From contig NZ_JAECZB010000007.1 in the NCBI RefSeq assembly GCF_016056295.1, positions 1 to 64,000 of the forward strand: a DNA stretch of 64,000 bases, read 5' to 3'. The notes under the pieces were generated by a model. It was not told the DNA's origin, searched no databases, and saw only the letters and a program-made list of their open reading frames with translations. Below, one piece after another: positions 39,496 to 48,961 of the stretch. The stretch comes from Atlanticothrix silvestris CENA357 (lineage in GTDB: Bacteria > Cyanobacteriota > Cyanobacteriia > Cyanobacteriales > Nostocaceae). The translations under genes were made by a program, and so were the position numbers. Position 1 is the first letter of the stretch, and the number at the start of each line of letters is the position of its first letter.

Positions 39496-39575
39496 CAAAC
39501 TTTTTATGATTTACAAATGTCGGATTTGAGATTTTGGCTTGTGAGAGAGTTTCCGAGATCAGGGCACACTATCTG

Positions 39576-40769
39576 CTACTGAGAAAGTGTATCTATAATA
39601 GGACGGACTAGCCAATTAAAACCAACTTTGAGCTGATGATCTAAAGTTGGCATCCGATATAAGTAGGCAAGACGACGGGCGACATAAGCTAAAGAACCGT
39701 CTAGTTTAATTCCTAAACCAGTCAGGGTGGCGTTGTCTGTACCCAGTGCCATCATTTCTCCTAACTGTTGATAGCGGAAGGGTAATAAGGGGCGATTAGT
39801 AAGACTTGCCCAGATATTCCAAGCTGCATAATCAGCTTGTTGAAAGGCTGCTTGGGCTGTGGCGGGTATTTGCTGACCCTCAGCATCTAGACAATCTGCT
39901 AAATCTCCCAAAGCAAAGATTTCGGGATGGTCAAGGACTTGCAAAGTAGGTGTAGTGCTGATTTGACCACGTTGGTTTTGCTTAAAAGGTAGCGATCGCA
40001 CTACAGGAGCAACTCGTACTCCTACAGTCCAAATTACCAAATCTACGGGAATTGTATCTACCTGATTTTTGTATTCTAGGGAGATGGTATCTGCCGCAAT
40101 TGATTCCACTTTGGTTTCTAAATCCAGAAACACACCCTTAGCTTCTAAAGCTTTTTTAGCTGCTTCACGGTTAAATTCTGGGGAAGTTCGCAAGATTTGG
40201 TCACTGATTTCAATTAATCGAAAGCGCCCTCTTTCTCCTAGCCTGTCCGCCAGTTTACAAGCTAATTCCACGCCACTATAACCAGCCCCAACAATTGCCA
40301 CCCGAATTTTCTCTGCGTCAGATTCTTCTAATACTCGCAGGCGTTCTTCTAAACGATAGGCATCAGTAATACTACGGAAGGGATGGGCGTAGGATGTGGC
40401 TCCAGGTACCATATCTAGTGGTGTTTCTCCGCCCAAAGCCAACACTAATCGGTCGTAGGGAATTTCCGGCCCATCTTGTAAATAAACTCGTTTTTGGTCA
40501 ATGTCAATTCCAGACACAACTGCTTGATAAAAACGTATACCAGTGCCTTCTAAAAGTTCTTCAAAAGGTGGGGCAATTTCCCAGGTTTGCAATTCACCTG
40601 TGAGTAATTCATAAAGTAAAGGAGAAAATAAAAAGCGATCGCTTTGATCTACCAGGACAATTTCGGGCTTTTGTGGAGATTCCCAAGGTAACTGACTTAG
40701 ACGCAAGGCAGTGTAGAGACCACCAAAGCCTCCACCAAGGATACAAATTCTTTCTGTTTGTTGGGTCAT
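39576..40769 (-). CDS. ndbB: Type II NAD(P)H dehydrogenase, NdbB-like
   Basis: Single-subunit flavoprotein of 397 residues. The FAD site is ICILGGGFGGLYTALRL and the NAD(P)H site VAIVGAGYSGVELACKL, with ALGDLADC before the C-terminal membrane-associating part. Segments such as EIAPPFEELLE and GEMMALGTDNATLTGLGIKL agree with what I recall of Synechocystis NdbB, which acts as demethylphylloquinone reductase in vitamin K1 synthesis. If the assignment is right, the protein serves photosystem I quinone synthesis rather than bulk respiration. A general NDH-2 is the alternative. Confidence 0.78.
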   Translation of the reverse strand: MTQQTERICILGGGFGGLYTALRLSQLPWESPQKPEIVLVDQSDRFLFSPLLYELLTGELQTWEIAPPFEELLEGTGIRFYQAVVSGIDIDQKRVYLQDGPEIPYDRLVLALGGETPLDMVPGATSYAHPFRSITDAYRLEERLRVLEESDAEKIRVAIVGAGYSGVELACKLADRLGERGRFRLIEISDQILRTSPEFNREAAKKALEAKGVFLDLETKVESIAADTISLEYKNQVDTIPVDLVIWTVGVRVAPVVRSLPFKQNQRGQISTTPTLQVLDHPEIFALGDLADCLDAEGQQIPATAQAAFQQADYAAWNIWASLTNRPLLPFRYQQLGEMMALGTDNATLTGLGIKLDGSLAYVARRLAYLYRMPTLDHQLKVGFNWLVRPIIDTLSQ

Positions 40770-41185
40770 CGTTTCTTTAGGACTGTTAATCCCACCAAGG
40801 CTACTAACTTCACTCTAATGATTGTGGACGGATTTTAACAACCTCTGAAAGTTTTAAAATTATGAGGCGTAGGCGATCGTTGACGAGTTTAAGATTTCCG
40901 GGAGTTACGCAAGCATCATTTTAGCCTTGCCACGCCAGTAGGGTAACGCACCTTGAATGCGACAACACACCCTACAGCTTTGTAGAGACGGCGATTTATC
41001 GCGTCTCTTGCCTTAATACAGCATGATGAAAACAGCAAGTAAAGTTGAATATTTTCGCAAATCTGTGAATATTTCACCCTTTTGTGCTACTCGCATTTAT
41101 ATTGTGTTATCAGTAATTATTCGTATAGTATTGGGCAGAGAACTGTACGCAGATCAAAACCCTACGTGAAATTGTTGATAACACC
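40770..41185. other. Intergenic region with two repeat motifs before the CHAT-TIR gene
   Basis: A divergent gap of 416 bases. At 40984-41008 AGAGAC...GTCTCT with an inner GCGA/TCGC forms the palindrome of a dispersed repeat (AGAGACGGCGATTTATCGCG). A GTAGGGTAACGCACC-type word precedes it at about 40940. The last 170 bases are AT-rich and should hold the promoter of the 41186 gene; no specific operator was recognised. Confidence 0.5.
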
Positions 41186-43291
41186 GTGAAAAAAATTCTG
41201 ATTTTATCAGCAAATCCCACGAATACGGAAAAGCTGCGCTTGGATGAAGAAGTCCGGGAAATTCAGGCAGGGTTGGAACGTGCCAAAATTCGCGAACAGT
41301 TTGAAATTATCACAAAATGGGCAGTGCGTCCTGACGATTTGCGTCGCGCCCTTTTAGATTATGAGCCGGAGATTGTCCATTTTTCGGGACATGGGGGAGG
41401 AAATAAAGGTTTGGCTTTGGAAAATAACGCTGGGCAATTGCAACCAGTGAGTACAGAGTCACTGACTAGATTGTTTAAGTTATTTCAGAACAAAATTGAG
41501 TGTATTGTCTTAAACGCCTGTTACAGTGAAGTGCAAGCCGAAGCGATTCATCAACAGATTAATTATGTAGTGGGCATGAATCGGGCAATTGGCGATCGCG
41601 CAGCGATTAAGTTTGCCGTCGGGTTTTATGATGCATTAGGGGCGGGTAGGTCTTATGAGGATGCTTACGAGTTTGGTTGTCTGGCGATTGATTTAGAGAG
41701 TATTCCAGAATCTGCCACCCCGGTATTGAAACGCAGACATCATTTACCACAAGCTGAACCGAAACCACAAACTAAACGGATCTTTATCAGCTACAAGCGT
41801 CATGCCGAACCAGATGAAGCCGTGGCGCTGCAAGTTTTTCAAGCGCTTTCCCCACAGCATCAAGTCTTTATCGACCAAACCATGTCTGTAGGTACGCATT
41901 GGGCTGAACGCATCGAAGCAGAAATTAGTCAAGCGGATTTTCTGATTATTTTTCTGTCATCTCATTCAGTTCACAGTGAGATGGTGGAGGCGGAAATTAA
42001 GATGGCGCATAATTTAGCCCAAATGCAGGACGGAAAACCTGTGATTCTGCCGGTGCGTTTGGCTTATCGCCAGCCTTTTCAGTATCCTTTGAGCGCCTAT
42101 TTAAATCATATTAATTGGGCATTTTGGCAAGATGCAGCAGATACGCCGCGCCTGATTGATGAATTAAAGCAGGCTGTCTCTGGGGGGACATTGACGATTA
42201 GTGAGGAGAAATCTAAAACTGATTTACTGCAAATTAGTGAACCGTCAACTCTCCCTCAACCTTTTGCTTCAGCACAGCCAGATTGCTTGGAAATGCCATC
42301 AGGGACGATGGACTGTCAATCTGATTTTTACGTAGAACGTGCCTCTGATGCCTTAGCCCTCCAGACAATTGAGCGTCGTGGTGTGACAATCACCATTAAA
42401 GGGCCGCGGCAAATGGGCAAGAGTTCCCTGTTAATTCGCACCATTGAAACTGCGGTGAATGCTGGCAAGCAGGTGGCTTTGCTGGATTTTCAATTGTTTG
42501 ACAAAGCAGCTTTAACTAATGCTGACCTGTTTTTTCGTCAGTTCTGCATTTGGTTAACTGATGAATTGGACATGACAGATAAAGTTGAGCAGTATTGGGA
42601 TATGCCTTTGGGTAATAGCCAGCGTTGCACTCGTTATGTAGGTCGTTATTTATTAAAAGAGTTTGGCAACCCTCTGGTTTTGGCAATGGATGAAGTGGAA
42701 AGGGTATTTGATACTGATTTTCGCTCAGATTTTTTCGGGATGCTGCGGAGTTGGCACAATAGCCGCGCTACTAATTTGGTATGGAAGCAACTAGATTTAG
42801 CGTTGGTGACTTCCACAGAACCTTATCAATTAATTGATAATCTTAACCAGTCGCCCTTTAATGTAGGGCAAGTAATTGACTTAGAAGATTTTACAGCCTT
42901 ACAGGTAGCTGACCTGAATCGTCGTCATGGTTCCCCCCTCAATCCCAGTGAAGAACGGCAATTAATGGCGTTACTAAATGGACATCCTTATTTGGTGCGC
43001 TTGGCACTCTACGAAATTGCCAGCCAGCGCCTCTCTAGTGCTGAGGTATTTGCTCATGCTACGGCGGATAAAGGCCCTTTTAGTAATCATCTACGAAATC
43101 ATCTGTTTCGGTTACATAACAAACCAGAATTAGTGCAAGGGATGCTTCAGGTAATTCGTCAGCAGACTTGCGAAGATGAAGGCGTTTTCTTTCGGTTGCG
43201 GGGTGCGGGTTTAGTGCGGCGACAGGGGCGTATAGTTTTGCCGCGTTGTCAACTTTATGCCGATTATTTTCGGGAGAATCTGCGTGGGTGA
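41186..43291 (+). CDS. CHAT protease - TIR - AAA-like ATPase fusion protein
   Basis: A 701-residue multidomain protein with a GTG start. Residues about 1-180 form a caspase-like CHAT domain with the His/Cys dyad candidates His69 (HFSGHGGG) and Cys112 (VLNACYSE). Residues about 197-335 form a TIR domain (KRIFISYKRHAEPDEA; SVHSEMVEAEI), where Glu270 lies at the position of the NADase catalytic Glu while the usual Trp before it is Met. Residues about 380-700 form an ATPase with Walker A GPRQMGKS (406-413), Walker B VLAMDEVE (Asp502, Glu503) and a winged-helix end with LYADYF. CHAT, TIR and such ATPases recur in bacterial conflict and programmed-death proteins, so a stress or immune effector is likely, but this is inference. 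It overlaps the next gene. Confidence 0.88.
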   Translation: MKKILILSANPTNTEKLRLDEEVREIQAGLERAKIREQFEIITKWAVRPDDLRRALLDYEPEIVHFSGHGGGNKGLALENNAGQLQPVSTESLTRLFKLFQNKIECIVLNACYSEVQAEAIHQQINYVVGMNRAIGDRAAIKFAVGFYDALGAGRSYEDAYEFGCLAIDLESIPESATPVLKRRHHLPQAEPKPQTKRIFISYKRHAEPDEAVALQVFQALSPQHQVFIDQTMSVGTHWAERIEAEISQADFLIIFLSSHSVHSEMVEAEIKMAHNLAQMQDGKPVILPVRLAYRQPFQYPLSAYLNHINWAFWQDAADTPRLIDELKQAVSGGTLTISEEKSKTDLLQISEPSTLPQPFASAQPDCLEMPSGTMDCQSDFYVERASDALALQTIERRGVTITIKGPRQMGKSSLLIRTIETAVNAGKQVALLDFQLFDKAALTNADLFFRQFCIWLTDELDMTDKVEQYWDMPLGNSQRCTRYVGRYLLKEFGNPLVLAMDEVERVFDTDFRSDFFGMLRSWHNSRATNLVWKQLDLALVTSTEPYQLIDNLNQSPFNVGQVIDLEDFTALQVADLNRRHGSPLNPSEERQLMALLNGHPYLVRLALYEIASQRLSSAEVFAHATADKGPFSNHLRNHLFRLHNKPELVQGMLQVIRQQTCEDEGVFFRLRGAGLVRRQGRIVLPRCQLYADYFRENLRG

Positions 43292-45740
43292 ACCAACTAT
43301 TTACACTGTAGGCGGGACGGTGCAGGCTGGGGGTGGTGTTTACATTCCCCGCCAAGCTGATGAGGAACTGTTGGGTTTATGTCGGTCGGCAATTTTTACT
43401 TATGTTCTTACGCCGCGCCAGATGGGTAAGTCGAGTTTGATGGTACGCACTGCTCAAACCTTGACAGCAGAGGGCATTAAAGCGGTGATTGTTGACCTCC
43501 AGGAATTGGGGGCAAATGTCACCGCCGAACAGTGGTATTTTGGCTTTTTGGTGAAGTTAGATGACCAACTCATGTTGGATACGGATGTGGTGAGTTGGTG
43601 GCAAGAACACGAGCATTTAGGGGTTTCGCAACGATTAACGTTATTTTTTGAGCAGGTGTTATTGGCTGAAGTTGAGGGGCAAATAGTGGTGTTTGTGGAT
43701 GAAATTGATTCCACCCTCAGCTTAGATTTTACAGATGATTTTTTTACAGCAATTCGTTATCTCTATGTTGCCCGTGCAACTAATGTCGAATTTAACCGTT
43801 TGTCTTTTGTGTTGATGGGAGTCGCCACTCCTGGTGATTTGATTAGGGATGCCAAACGCACGCCGTTTAATATTGGGACGCGGGTGGATTTGACTGATTT
43901 TACCTTTGAGGAAGCTTTACCCCTGGCTGAGGGTTTGGGTTTACCGGATGATGAGGCTAGACAAGTTTTGCGGTGGGTGTTGAAGTGGACGGGGGGGCAT
44001 CCTTATTTAACGCAGCGTCTTTGTGGTGCTTTGGTGACAAATTTAGGGGATAGGGAAAAATTAGCTAAGTCGCCACGACTGAATATTAATGAGAAAGATG
44101 TTGATAAGGTTGTTAGCAGCACATTCTTTGGTGGGATGAGTGAGCGAGACAATAACTTACAGTTTGTGCGCGATATGTTGACCAAAAGGGCACCCAATCT
44201 ATTTGGTGTTTTGAATATATACCGCGAAATCATTTCTGGAAAGCACATCATCATTGATGAAAAACAGTCGGTGGTTAAGTCCCACTTAAAACTTTCAGGT
44301 ATCGTGCGCGTAGAGAACTCTAGGTTACGTTTACGCAATTTAATATATGGGACAGTATTTAATGATAAATGGCTGAAACAACATCTGCCAGTTCCTTTAA
44401 AGATGTTGTCACCGCAGAGGCTTGTTCTTATAAGTGTAGTAGTAACACTTTTGACTCTGGCGATGCGGCAATTGGGAGTGCTACAAGCTTGGGAATTAAA
44501 AGCTTATGATCAGATGCTGCGATCGCGTCCTGTAGAACCACTTGACCCTCGTATTTTACTAGTCACTATTACTGAAGAGGATCTAGCACGCGAGAAATGG
44601 CCTCTGTCAGACACCATAATTAATCAGCTGTTATTAAAATTAGAGTCTTATCAGCCCCGTGTCATTGGTCTAAATCTTTATAGACCAGAACAAAAAAATT
44701 TGGCCACAGGTCTAAAAAATCAAAATAACATCATTAGCACCTGCTTGTTAAGCAGTGCAGGCAGATCAGAAATTCCTCCGCCGCCTAATTTTAATCAAGG
44801 CAATATAGGCTATAGCGATTTGATTCCTGATAGCCAGGTAGACCAAATTGTTCGCCGTGCTTTATTATTTGCCCACTCTACAGATAACAAATGTACAACC
44901 TCATTTTCATTTGCAGCTTTAACAGCAGTTAGTTATCTAGAAAAACAAGGTTTAGAAATAGATTTTCCTTATGCAGCAGATAATTTTAATTTAGGTAAAA
45001 TTACCTTCCAAACTCTCGAACCAAATTCTGGTAGCTACAAGGGTCTAGATGCTCGTGGTTATCAAATACTCTTAAATTACCGCCAAAGCGATCGCCTAGC
45101 CCAGCAAGTCACTCTCACACAAGTCCTAAACAATCAACTCAATCCCAATTGGGTGAAAGATCGGCTAGTAATTATTGGCATAAATGCTGCCAGTTTACAT
45201 CCGGGATTATATACACCCTATAGCGCTTCAGCAGAGCAACCAGCTAGAATGCCAGCTGTCTTAATCCATGCACAGATAGCTAGTCAGCTTCTTAGTACAG
45301 TGCTGGATGGGCGACCTTTAATCTGGTACTGGCCTGAGTGGGGTGTATTCTTATGGGTCTGGGGCTGGTCTTTGGTAGGGGGGTTGTTAACATGGCGCTT
45401 GCAAAGAACATTATATTGGCTAATAGCTACAGGAGGGGCTACAGCAAGCCTATATATAATTTGCCTTATCTTCTTTATGCTATCTGGTTGGATACCTCTA
45501 ATTCCATCAATGATAGCAATGGCGGTTACAAGTGTGAGTGTAGTAGCATCGCAGATCACACTACAGAAAGAACAGCAACTCAAGATCAGTGAATTACTAC
45601 GTTATCAGTTCAAAACTGCCTGTAGATTGAGGGGTGAAGATATGACAGACGTGATGGCGCGGCTAATTACCGAGTATATCGAACAAAATGAAGCTACTAC
45701 TAGCAGACGCGATGGAAAATCTCATAAGCCCAATAAATAA
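43284..45740 (+). CDS. AAA-like ATPase - CHASE2 membrane protein
   Basis: From the GTG at 43284 the protein has 818 residues and overlaps the upstream stop by 8 bases; an ATG at 43257 is the alternative, but family proteins begin near IYTVGGTVQAGGG. Residues about 5-360 are an AAA-like ATPase with Walker A TPRQMGKS (43-50), Walker B VVFVDEID and GGHPYLTQRL, related to the one in the upstream protein. A membrane segment near residue 380 leads to an extracytoplasmic CHASE2 sensor domain (WELKAYDQMLRSRP; DPRILLVTITEEDL; PRVIGLNLYRP), then about three membrane helices and a short cytoplasmic tail. No kinase or cyclase output is present. It probably senses an outside signal for the CHAT-TIR partner. 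Confidence 0.88.
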   Translation: MGEPTIYTVGGTVQAGGGVYIPRQADEELLGLCRSAIFTYVLTPRQMGKSSLMVRTAQTLTAEGIKAVIVDLQELGANVTAEQWYFGFLVKLDDQLMLDTDVVSWWQEHEHLGVSQRLTLFFEQVLLAEVEGQIVVFVDEIDSTLSLDFTDDFFTAIRYLYVARATNVEFNRLSFVLMGVATPGDLIRDAKRTPFNIGTRVDLTDFTFEEALPLAEGLGLPDDEARQVLRWVLKWTGGHPYLTQRLCGALVTNLGDREKLAKSPRLNINEKDVDKVVSSTFFGGMSERDNNLQFVRDMLTKRAPNLFGVLNIYREIISGKHIIIDEKQSVVKSHLKLSGIVRVENSRLRLRNLIYGTVFNDKWLKQHLPVPLKMLSPQRLVLISVVVTLLTLAMRQLGVLQAWELKAYDQMLRSRPVEPLDPRILLVTITEEDLAREKWPLSDTIINQLLLKLESYQPRVIGLNLYRPEQKNLATGLKNQNNIISTCLLSSAGRSEIPPPPNFNQGNIGYSDLIPDSQVDQIVRRALLFAHSTDNKCTTSFSFAALTAVSYLEKQGLEIDFPYAADNFNLGKITFQTLEPNSGSYKGLDARGYQILLNYRQSDRLAQQVTLTQVLNNQLNPNWVKDRLVIIGINAASLHPGLYTPYSASAEQPARMPAVLIHAQIASQLLSTVLDGRPLIWYWPEWGVFLWVWGWSLVGGLLTWRLQRTLYWLIATGGATASLYIICLIFFMLSGWIPLIPSMIAMAVTSVSVVASQITLQKEQQLKISELLRYQFKTACRLRGEDMTDVMARLITEYIEQNEATTSRRDGKSHKPNK

Positions 45741-45744
45741 ATTA

Positions 45745-46050
45745 TTATAGTTGATAAGGATTTAAGTCATAATCGAACTTGGCTTTACCACGAGTCGCAT
45801 AAACAGCCTGAAGACACTCATCGAAGTCATCACCTGCCCAAGTGCCTGCGTGTCTGAGGATGGAACGGCCGGAAGCTGGATGGTAAGGTAGTTGAGAACT
45901 GTCTGTCGGGTTTTCTTCTGGTTGAGCTAGAGTATCTGAATCTGCTGTTTTTTGCTTGGTTTTCAAAAAGCGTAGAAAATCAAGAGTTTCTTCTAGGAGG
46001 AAATCGGGAGAAGATTCAATTTCTTGTAGTAAAAGTTCTTTGATACTCAT
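45745..46050 (-). CDS. Small antitoxin-like protein, DUF2281-type
   Basis: About 101 residues from the ATG at 46050 (MSIKELLLQEIESSPDFLLE); an ATG at 46098 is also possible. The N-terminal helical part (LLEETLDFLRFLKTKQ) resembles short cyanobacterial antitoxin-like proteins, and the C-terminal part has GRSILRHAGTWAGDDFDECL, which resembles the toxin-wrapping tail of such antitoxins. No toxin gene lies beside it, so it is an orphan or has another role. It converges on the ATPase-CHASE2 gene with only four bases between the ends. Confidence 0.6.
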   Translation of the reverse strand: MSIKELLLQEIESSPDFLLEETLDFLRFLKTKQKTADSDTLAQPEENPTDSSQLPYHPASGRSILRHAGTWAGDDFDECLQAVYATRGKAKFDYDLNPYQL

Positions 46051-46289
46051 AGGAATATATTGATGTTGTAGGGAAACGGAAATAGCTTTATCTTCCATTA
46101 TCACAAAGTCCCCAATCAACCGGATTTTCGCCTTGGCAAAAATTCATCACTCTTTCAGCAATGCCAGATTATTAAATAAGTAGGGTATGTGAAAAATGTC
46201 GTAGGCTAGGAATTAGGAGCTACAAAAGTATACTTTAAATCGCTGGAAAAACCGTTACAAGTAAGGTAAAAGAGACTTTACATTAGTTT

Positions 46290-47537
46290 GTGATCACAAA
46301 GAATGTATTGAAATTTTTGGGACTAGTAATTGCGATCGCAATTACTATTATTGCTTGCCATAGCCTACAATTATCAGCCCCCACCGCAACTACCATCAAA
46401 CTCAGTGGTTGGGGAGGTTCCCCGGTGGAGCAAAAACTATTAAAACAAGTATTACAAGACTTTGAAGCGCAACATCCCACAATCAAAGTCAAATATGAAG
46501 TGATTTCCGACCAATACATGGATGTCATCAAAACCCGTTTGGTTGGAGAGGCTGCTCCCGATGTTTTTTATCTCGATGCCTTAGAAGCTCCTTTTTTAAT
46601 GAGCCAAAATGTTCTAGAACCCTTAGATGCTTACATCACCCCAAAATTTGATTTAGCAGACTTTGAGCCTACCCTACTAAACAGTTTCAAATACCAAAAC
46701 CAAATCTATGGTTTGCCTAAAGACTATTCCACCCTCGCATTGTTTTATAACCAAACAGCTTTCGCTGCTGCTGGTTTGAGTAATCCGCCGACTACTTGGG
46801 ATGAACTACGCAATTATTCCCAACAATTAACAGGCAAACTGAACAGATACGGCTTTGGTGTCAGCCCAGAATTAGCGCGTCAAGCTTACAAAATTATAGC
46901 TTTTGGTGGGCAAGTGGTAGACCAAAACGGTAATGCTGCTTTTGCCAGTCCAGCCGCTTTGCAAGGATTACAGTTAGTGGTAGACCAGTATAAAAAAGAC
47001 CGTACCTCTGCCCAAAAATCTGATGTTGGAACTAACTCAGGTAGTGAAATGTTTGGTCAAAGTAAGGTGGCAATGGTCATTGAAGGTAACTGGGCAATTC
47101 CTTACCTCCAAGAAACCTTTCCTCAACTCAAGTTTGCTACCGCAGAAATACCAACCATTAATAATAAAAAAGGTACAATGGTCTTTACAGTTGCCTACGT
47201 GATGAATAAACAATCACAACACAAAGCAGCAGCCTGGGAATTAATTTCTTACCTTACTGGTAAAGCCGGAATGCAAAAATGGACAGGGACAGGGTTTGCA
47301 TTGCCAACACGTAAATCGGTAGCTCAGAAGTTGGGTTATGACAAAGACTCCTTGCGATCGCCTTTGGTAGCCGGAATAGATTATGCTACACCTTGGCAGG
47401 TAGGAAAGTATCCAACTGCGATCGTCAATAACTTTGATAATCAATTTGTCAGCGCCTTGTTAGGGCAACAACCATTACAGCAGGCAATGCAAAGAGCGCA
47501 AACAGCAGCAAATCAGCAAATTAAAGCAATGGAATAA
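46290..47537 (+). CDS. ABC transporter sugar-binding lipoprotein (family 1 SBP)
   Basis: Extracytoplasmic solute-binding protein of 415 residues with a GTG start. A signal sequence ends with the lipobox-like IIAC (Cys23), so it is probably lipid-anchored. The family-1 fold is shown by VKYEVISDQYMDVIKTRL, APDVFYLDALEAPFLM, YGLPKDYSTLALFYNQ and MVIEGNWAIPYLQETFP. A sugar or sugar-alcohol ligand is likely. The permease and ATPase genes are not adjacent, which is common for such receptors in cyanobacteria. Confidence 0.9.
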   Translation: MITKNVLKFLGLVIAIAITIIACHSLQLSAPTATTIKLSGWGGSPVEQKLLKQVLQDFEAQHPTIKVKYEVISDQYMDVIKTRLVGEAAPDVFYLDALEAPFLMSQNVLEPLDAYITPKFDLADFEPTLLNSFKYQNQIYGLPKDYSTLALFYNQTAFAAAGLSNPPTTWDELRNYSQQLTGKLNRYGFGVSPELARQAYKIIAFGGQVVDQNGNAAFASPAALQGLQLVVDQYKKDRTSAQKSDVGTNSGSEMFGQSKVAMVIEGNWAIPYLQETFPQLKFATAEIPTINNKKGTMVFTVAYVMNKQSQHKAAAWELISYLTGKAGMQKWTGTGFALPTRKSVAQKLGYDKDSLRSPLVAGIDYATPWQVGKYPTAIVNNFDNQFVSALLGQQPLQQAMQRAQTAANQQIKAME

Positions 47538-47562
47538 AAACTCCACACCACTTGTGGGATAG

Positions 47563-47660
47563 GGTTTTGTCAGTGGTTAGTGGTTAGTAGTCAGTGGTCA
47601 GTAGTCAGTGGTCAGTGGAGCAAAAACAACTAGCAACTGACAACTGACAACTGACAACTT
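47563..47660. repeat. Facing heptamer arrays
   Basis: A left array of GTTAGTG/GTCAGTG units (about 47570-47620) and a right array of AACTGAC units (about 47630-47657) face each other and could fold into a long hairpin. They separate the sugar-binding protein gene from the convergent exbD and may end transcription from both sides. Confidence 0.85.
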
Positions 47661-47665
47661 TTAAT

Positions 47666-48070
47666 TTAAGGCTTTTGGGTGGCGATCGCTAATTTTGCCC
47701 CTTTTACCTGACGTAACCTATCCATTATCTCTACTACTTGACCGTGACCAACTTTAGCATCAGCATTAATAATCACTAAAGCTTCTGAGTCAGAGCCAAT
47801 TAAAGCCTCTACTTGCTTGGTTAAATTATTAATCTGAATTGGTTGGCGATTCAGGCTTACCTGTCCTTTGTCATCTACTGTTACCGTAACTTTAGTAGAA
47901 ACTTGCTGTTGTTTTGCTGTTGCCGCTTGCGGTAAATTCACTGGCAATCCTTCCGACCTAGTTAAAAACAGCGTAGACATGATAAAAAACGTCAAAATCG
48001 CAAATATCACATCAATCATTGGCACAATGTTGATCTGCGTTGGTATATCTGCTTCATCTGGTAGACGCAT
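47666..48070 (-). CDS. exbD: ExbD/TolR-family protein
   Basis: A 134-residue inner-membrane protein with one membrane helix (about 18-38; IVPMIDVIFAILTFFIMSTLF), where the Asp of MIDV is the conserved residue for proton use, and a periplasmic domain. Together with ExbB it converts proton-motive force into work for TonB-dependent uptake. It overlaps exbB by 17 bases and the tonB-like gene lies divergently upstream. Confidence 0.92.
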   Translation of the reverse strand: MRLPDEADIPTQINIVPMIDVIFAILTFFIMSTLFLTRSEGLPVNLPQAATAKQQQVSTKVTVTVDDKGQVSLNRQPIQINNLTKQVEALIGSDSEALVIINADAKVGHGQVVEIMDRLRQVKGAKLAIATQKP

Positions 48071-48707
48071 AACTTTTCTCTCCTCGTTCGTAGCGACGGC
48101 GGTAAAGTAACTCTAGTTGTCCCCCATACTCCTGAATCAGTGCTATTTGACGTACATACAATCCCCGAAAGGAGTTGGCAAATAAAAGTGTAAATATAGC
48201 AACTACTAATCCTGATGCTGTGGATACCAAAGCTTCACTAATCCCAGCAGTCACACCTGCTGTTTTTGTACCTCCCACATCACCAATATCTAACGATGCA
48301 AAGGAAGTAATCAAACCTAAGACTGTACCTAACAAACCCAATAATGGAGCTAAACCAATTATTGTCTCAAAGATATTTTGAAAGCGTTTGAGTAAAGGAA
48401 TCTCAGCTTGGGCTTCACTTTCTAATGCCAAACGAAATTCTTCTGGATTCGGTTCTTCTAATTCCAATGCTGCCAAAAAAATGCGTGCCAGGGGTAAATC
48501 TGCATTTTGCCGTAATTTATCTATTGCACCAACTACGTTTTCTAGCCGATAGAGATTCAATACCTCTCTGACCACACGGCTTTGACGGTTATTGATTCTG
48601 ACCCAAAACCTGATACGCTCAATAATTAGGGCCACCGCCAACACAGAAAACCCCAGCAGCGGCAACATCACCACGCCGCCAGCTGTAAACAGATTATTAA
48701 TTCCCAT
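48054..48707 (-). CDS. exbB: ExbB/TolQ/MotA-family proton channel subunit
   Basis: A 217-residue protein with three membrane helices (about 12-32, 112-140 and 155-180). The family signature is seen in IGLAPLLGLLGTVLGLITSF and GISEALVSTASGLVVAIFTL. Pentamers around an ExbD dimer form the energy-coupling motor. It is first in the exbB-exbD pair and shares the upstream gap (48708-48961) with the tonB-like gene. No clear Fur box was seen in that gap. Confidence 0.93.
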   Translation of the reverse strand: MGINNLFTAGGVVMLPLLGFSVLAVALIIERIRFWVRINNRQSRVVREVLNLYRLENVVGAIDKLRQNADLPLARIFLAALELEEPNPEEFRLALESEAQAEIPLLKRFQNIFETIIGLAPLLGLLGTVLGLITSFASLDIGDVGGTKTAGVTAGISEALVSTASGLVVAIFTLLFANSFRGLYVRQIALIQEYGGQLELLYRRRYERGEKSYASTR

Positions 48708-48961
48708 TTAAAGCCTCATTAATGAATCAATAACAGACAGATTACCAGAAATCCTGATGTAAATTGACACTCTTTGTCAAGAGTCTGTAAAGTATTATGC
48801 AAATGTTTTTCAATTATTTGTCTTGAGAGGATTACCAATCAAGGCTCTCTAGAGATTTTATTTTGGTTTATGGAACCTAATTAGGTGATTATCGATTACT
48901 TGATATTTCTATCTAAGCATTTTAGTATGTCTAGGTTACTAAGATTAGGTTGCAATAAATT

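Noticed and set aside
43257-43283. ATG at 43257 as start of the ATPase-CHASE2 protein
   Set aside because: It gives a longer overlap with the upstream gene and nine residues without family likeness; GTG at 43284 places the start right before the conserved N-terminus, although this is not proven.
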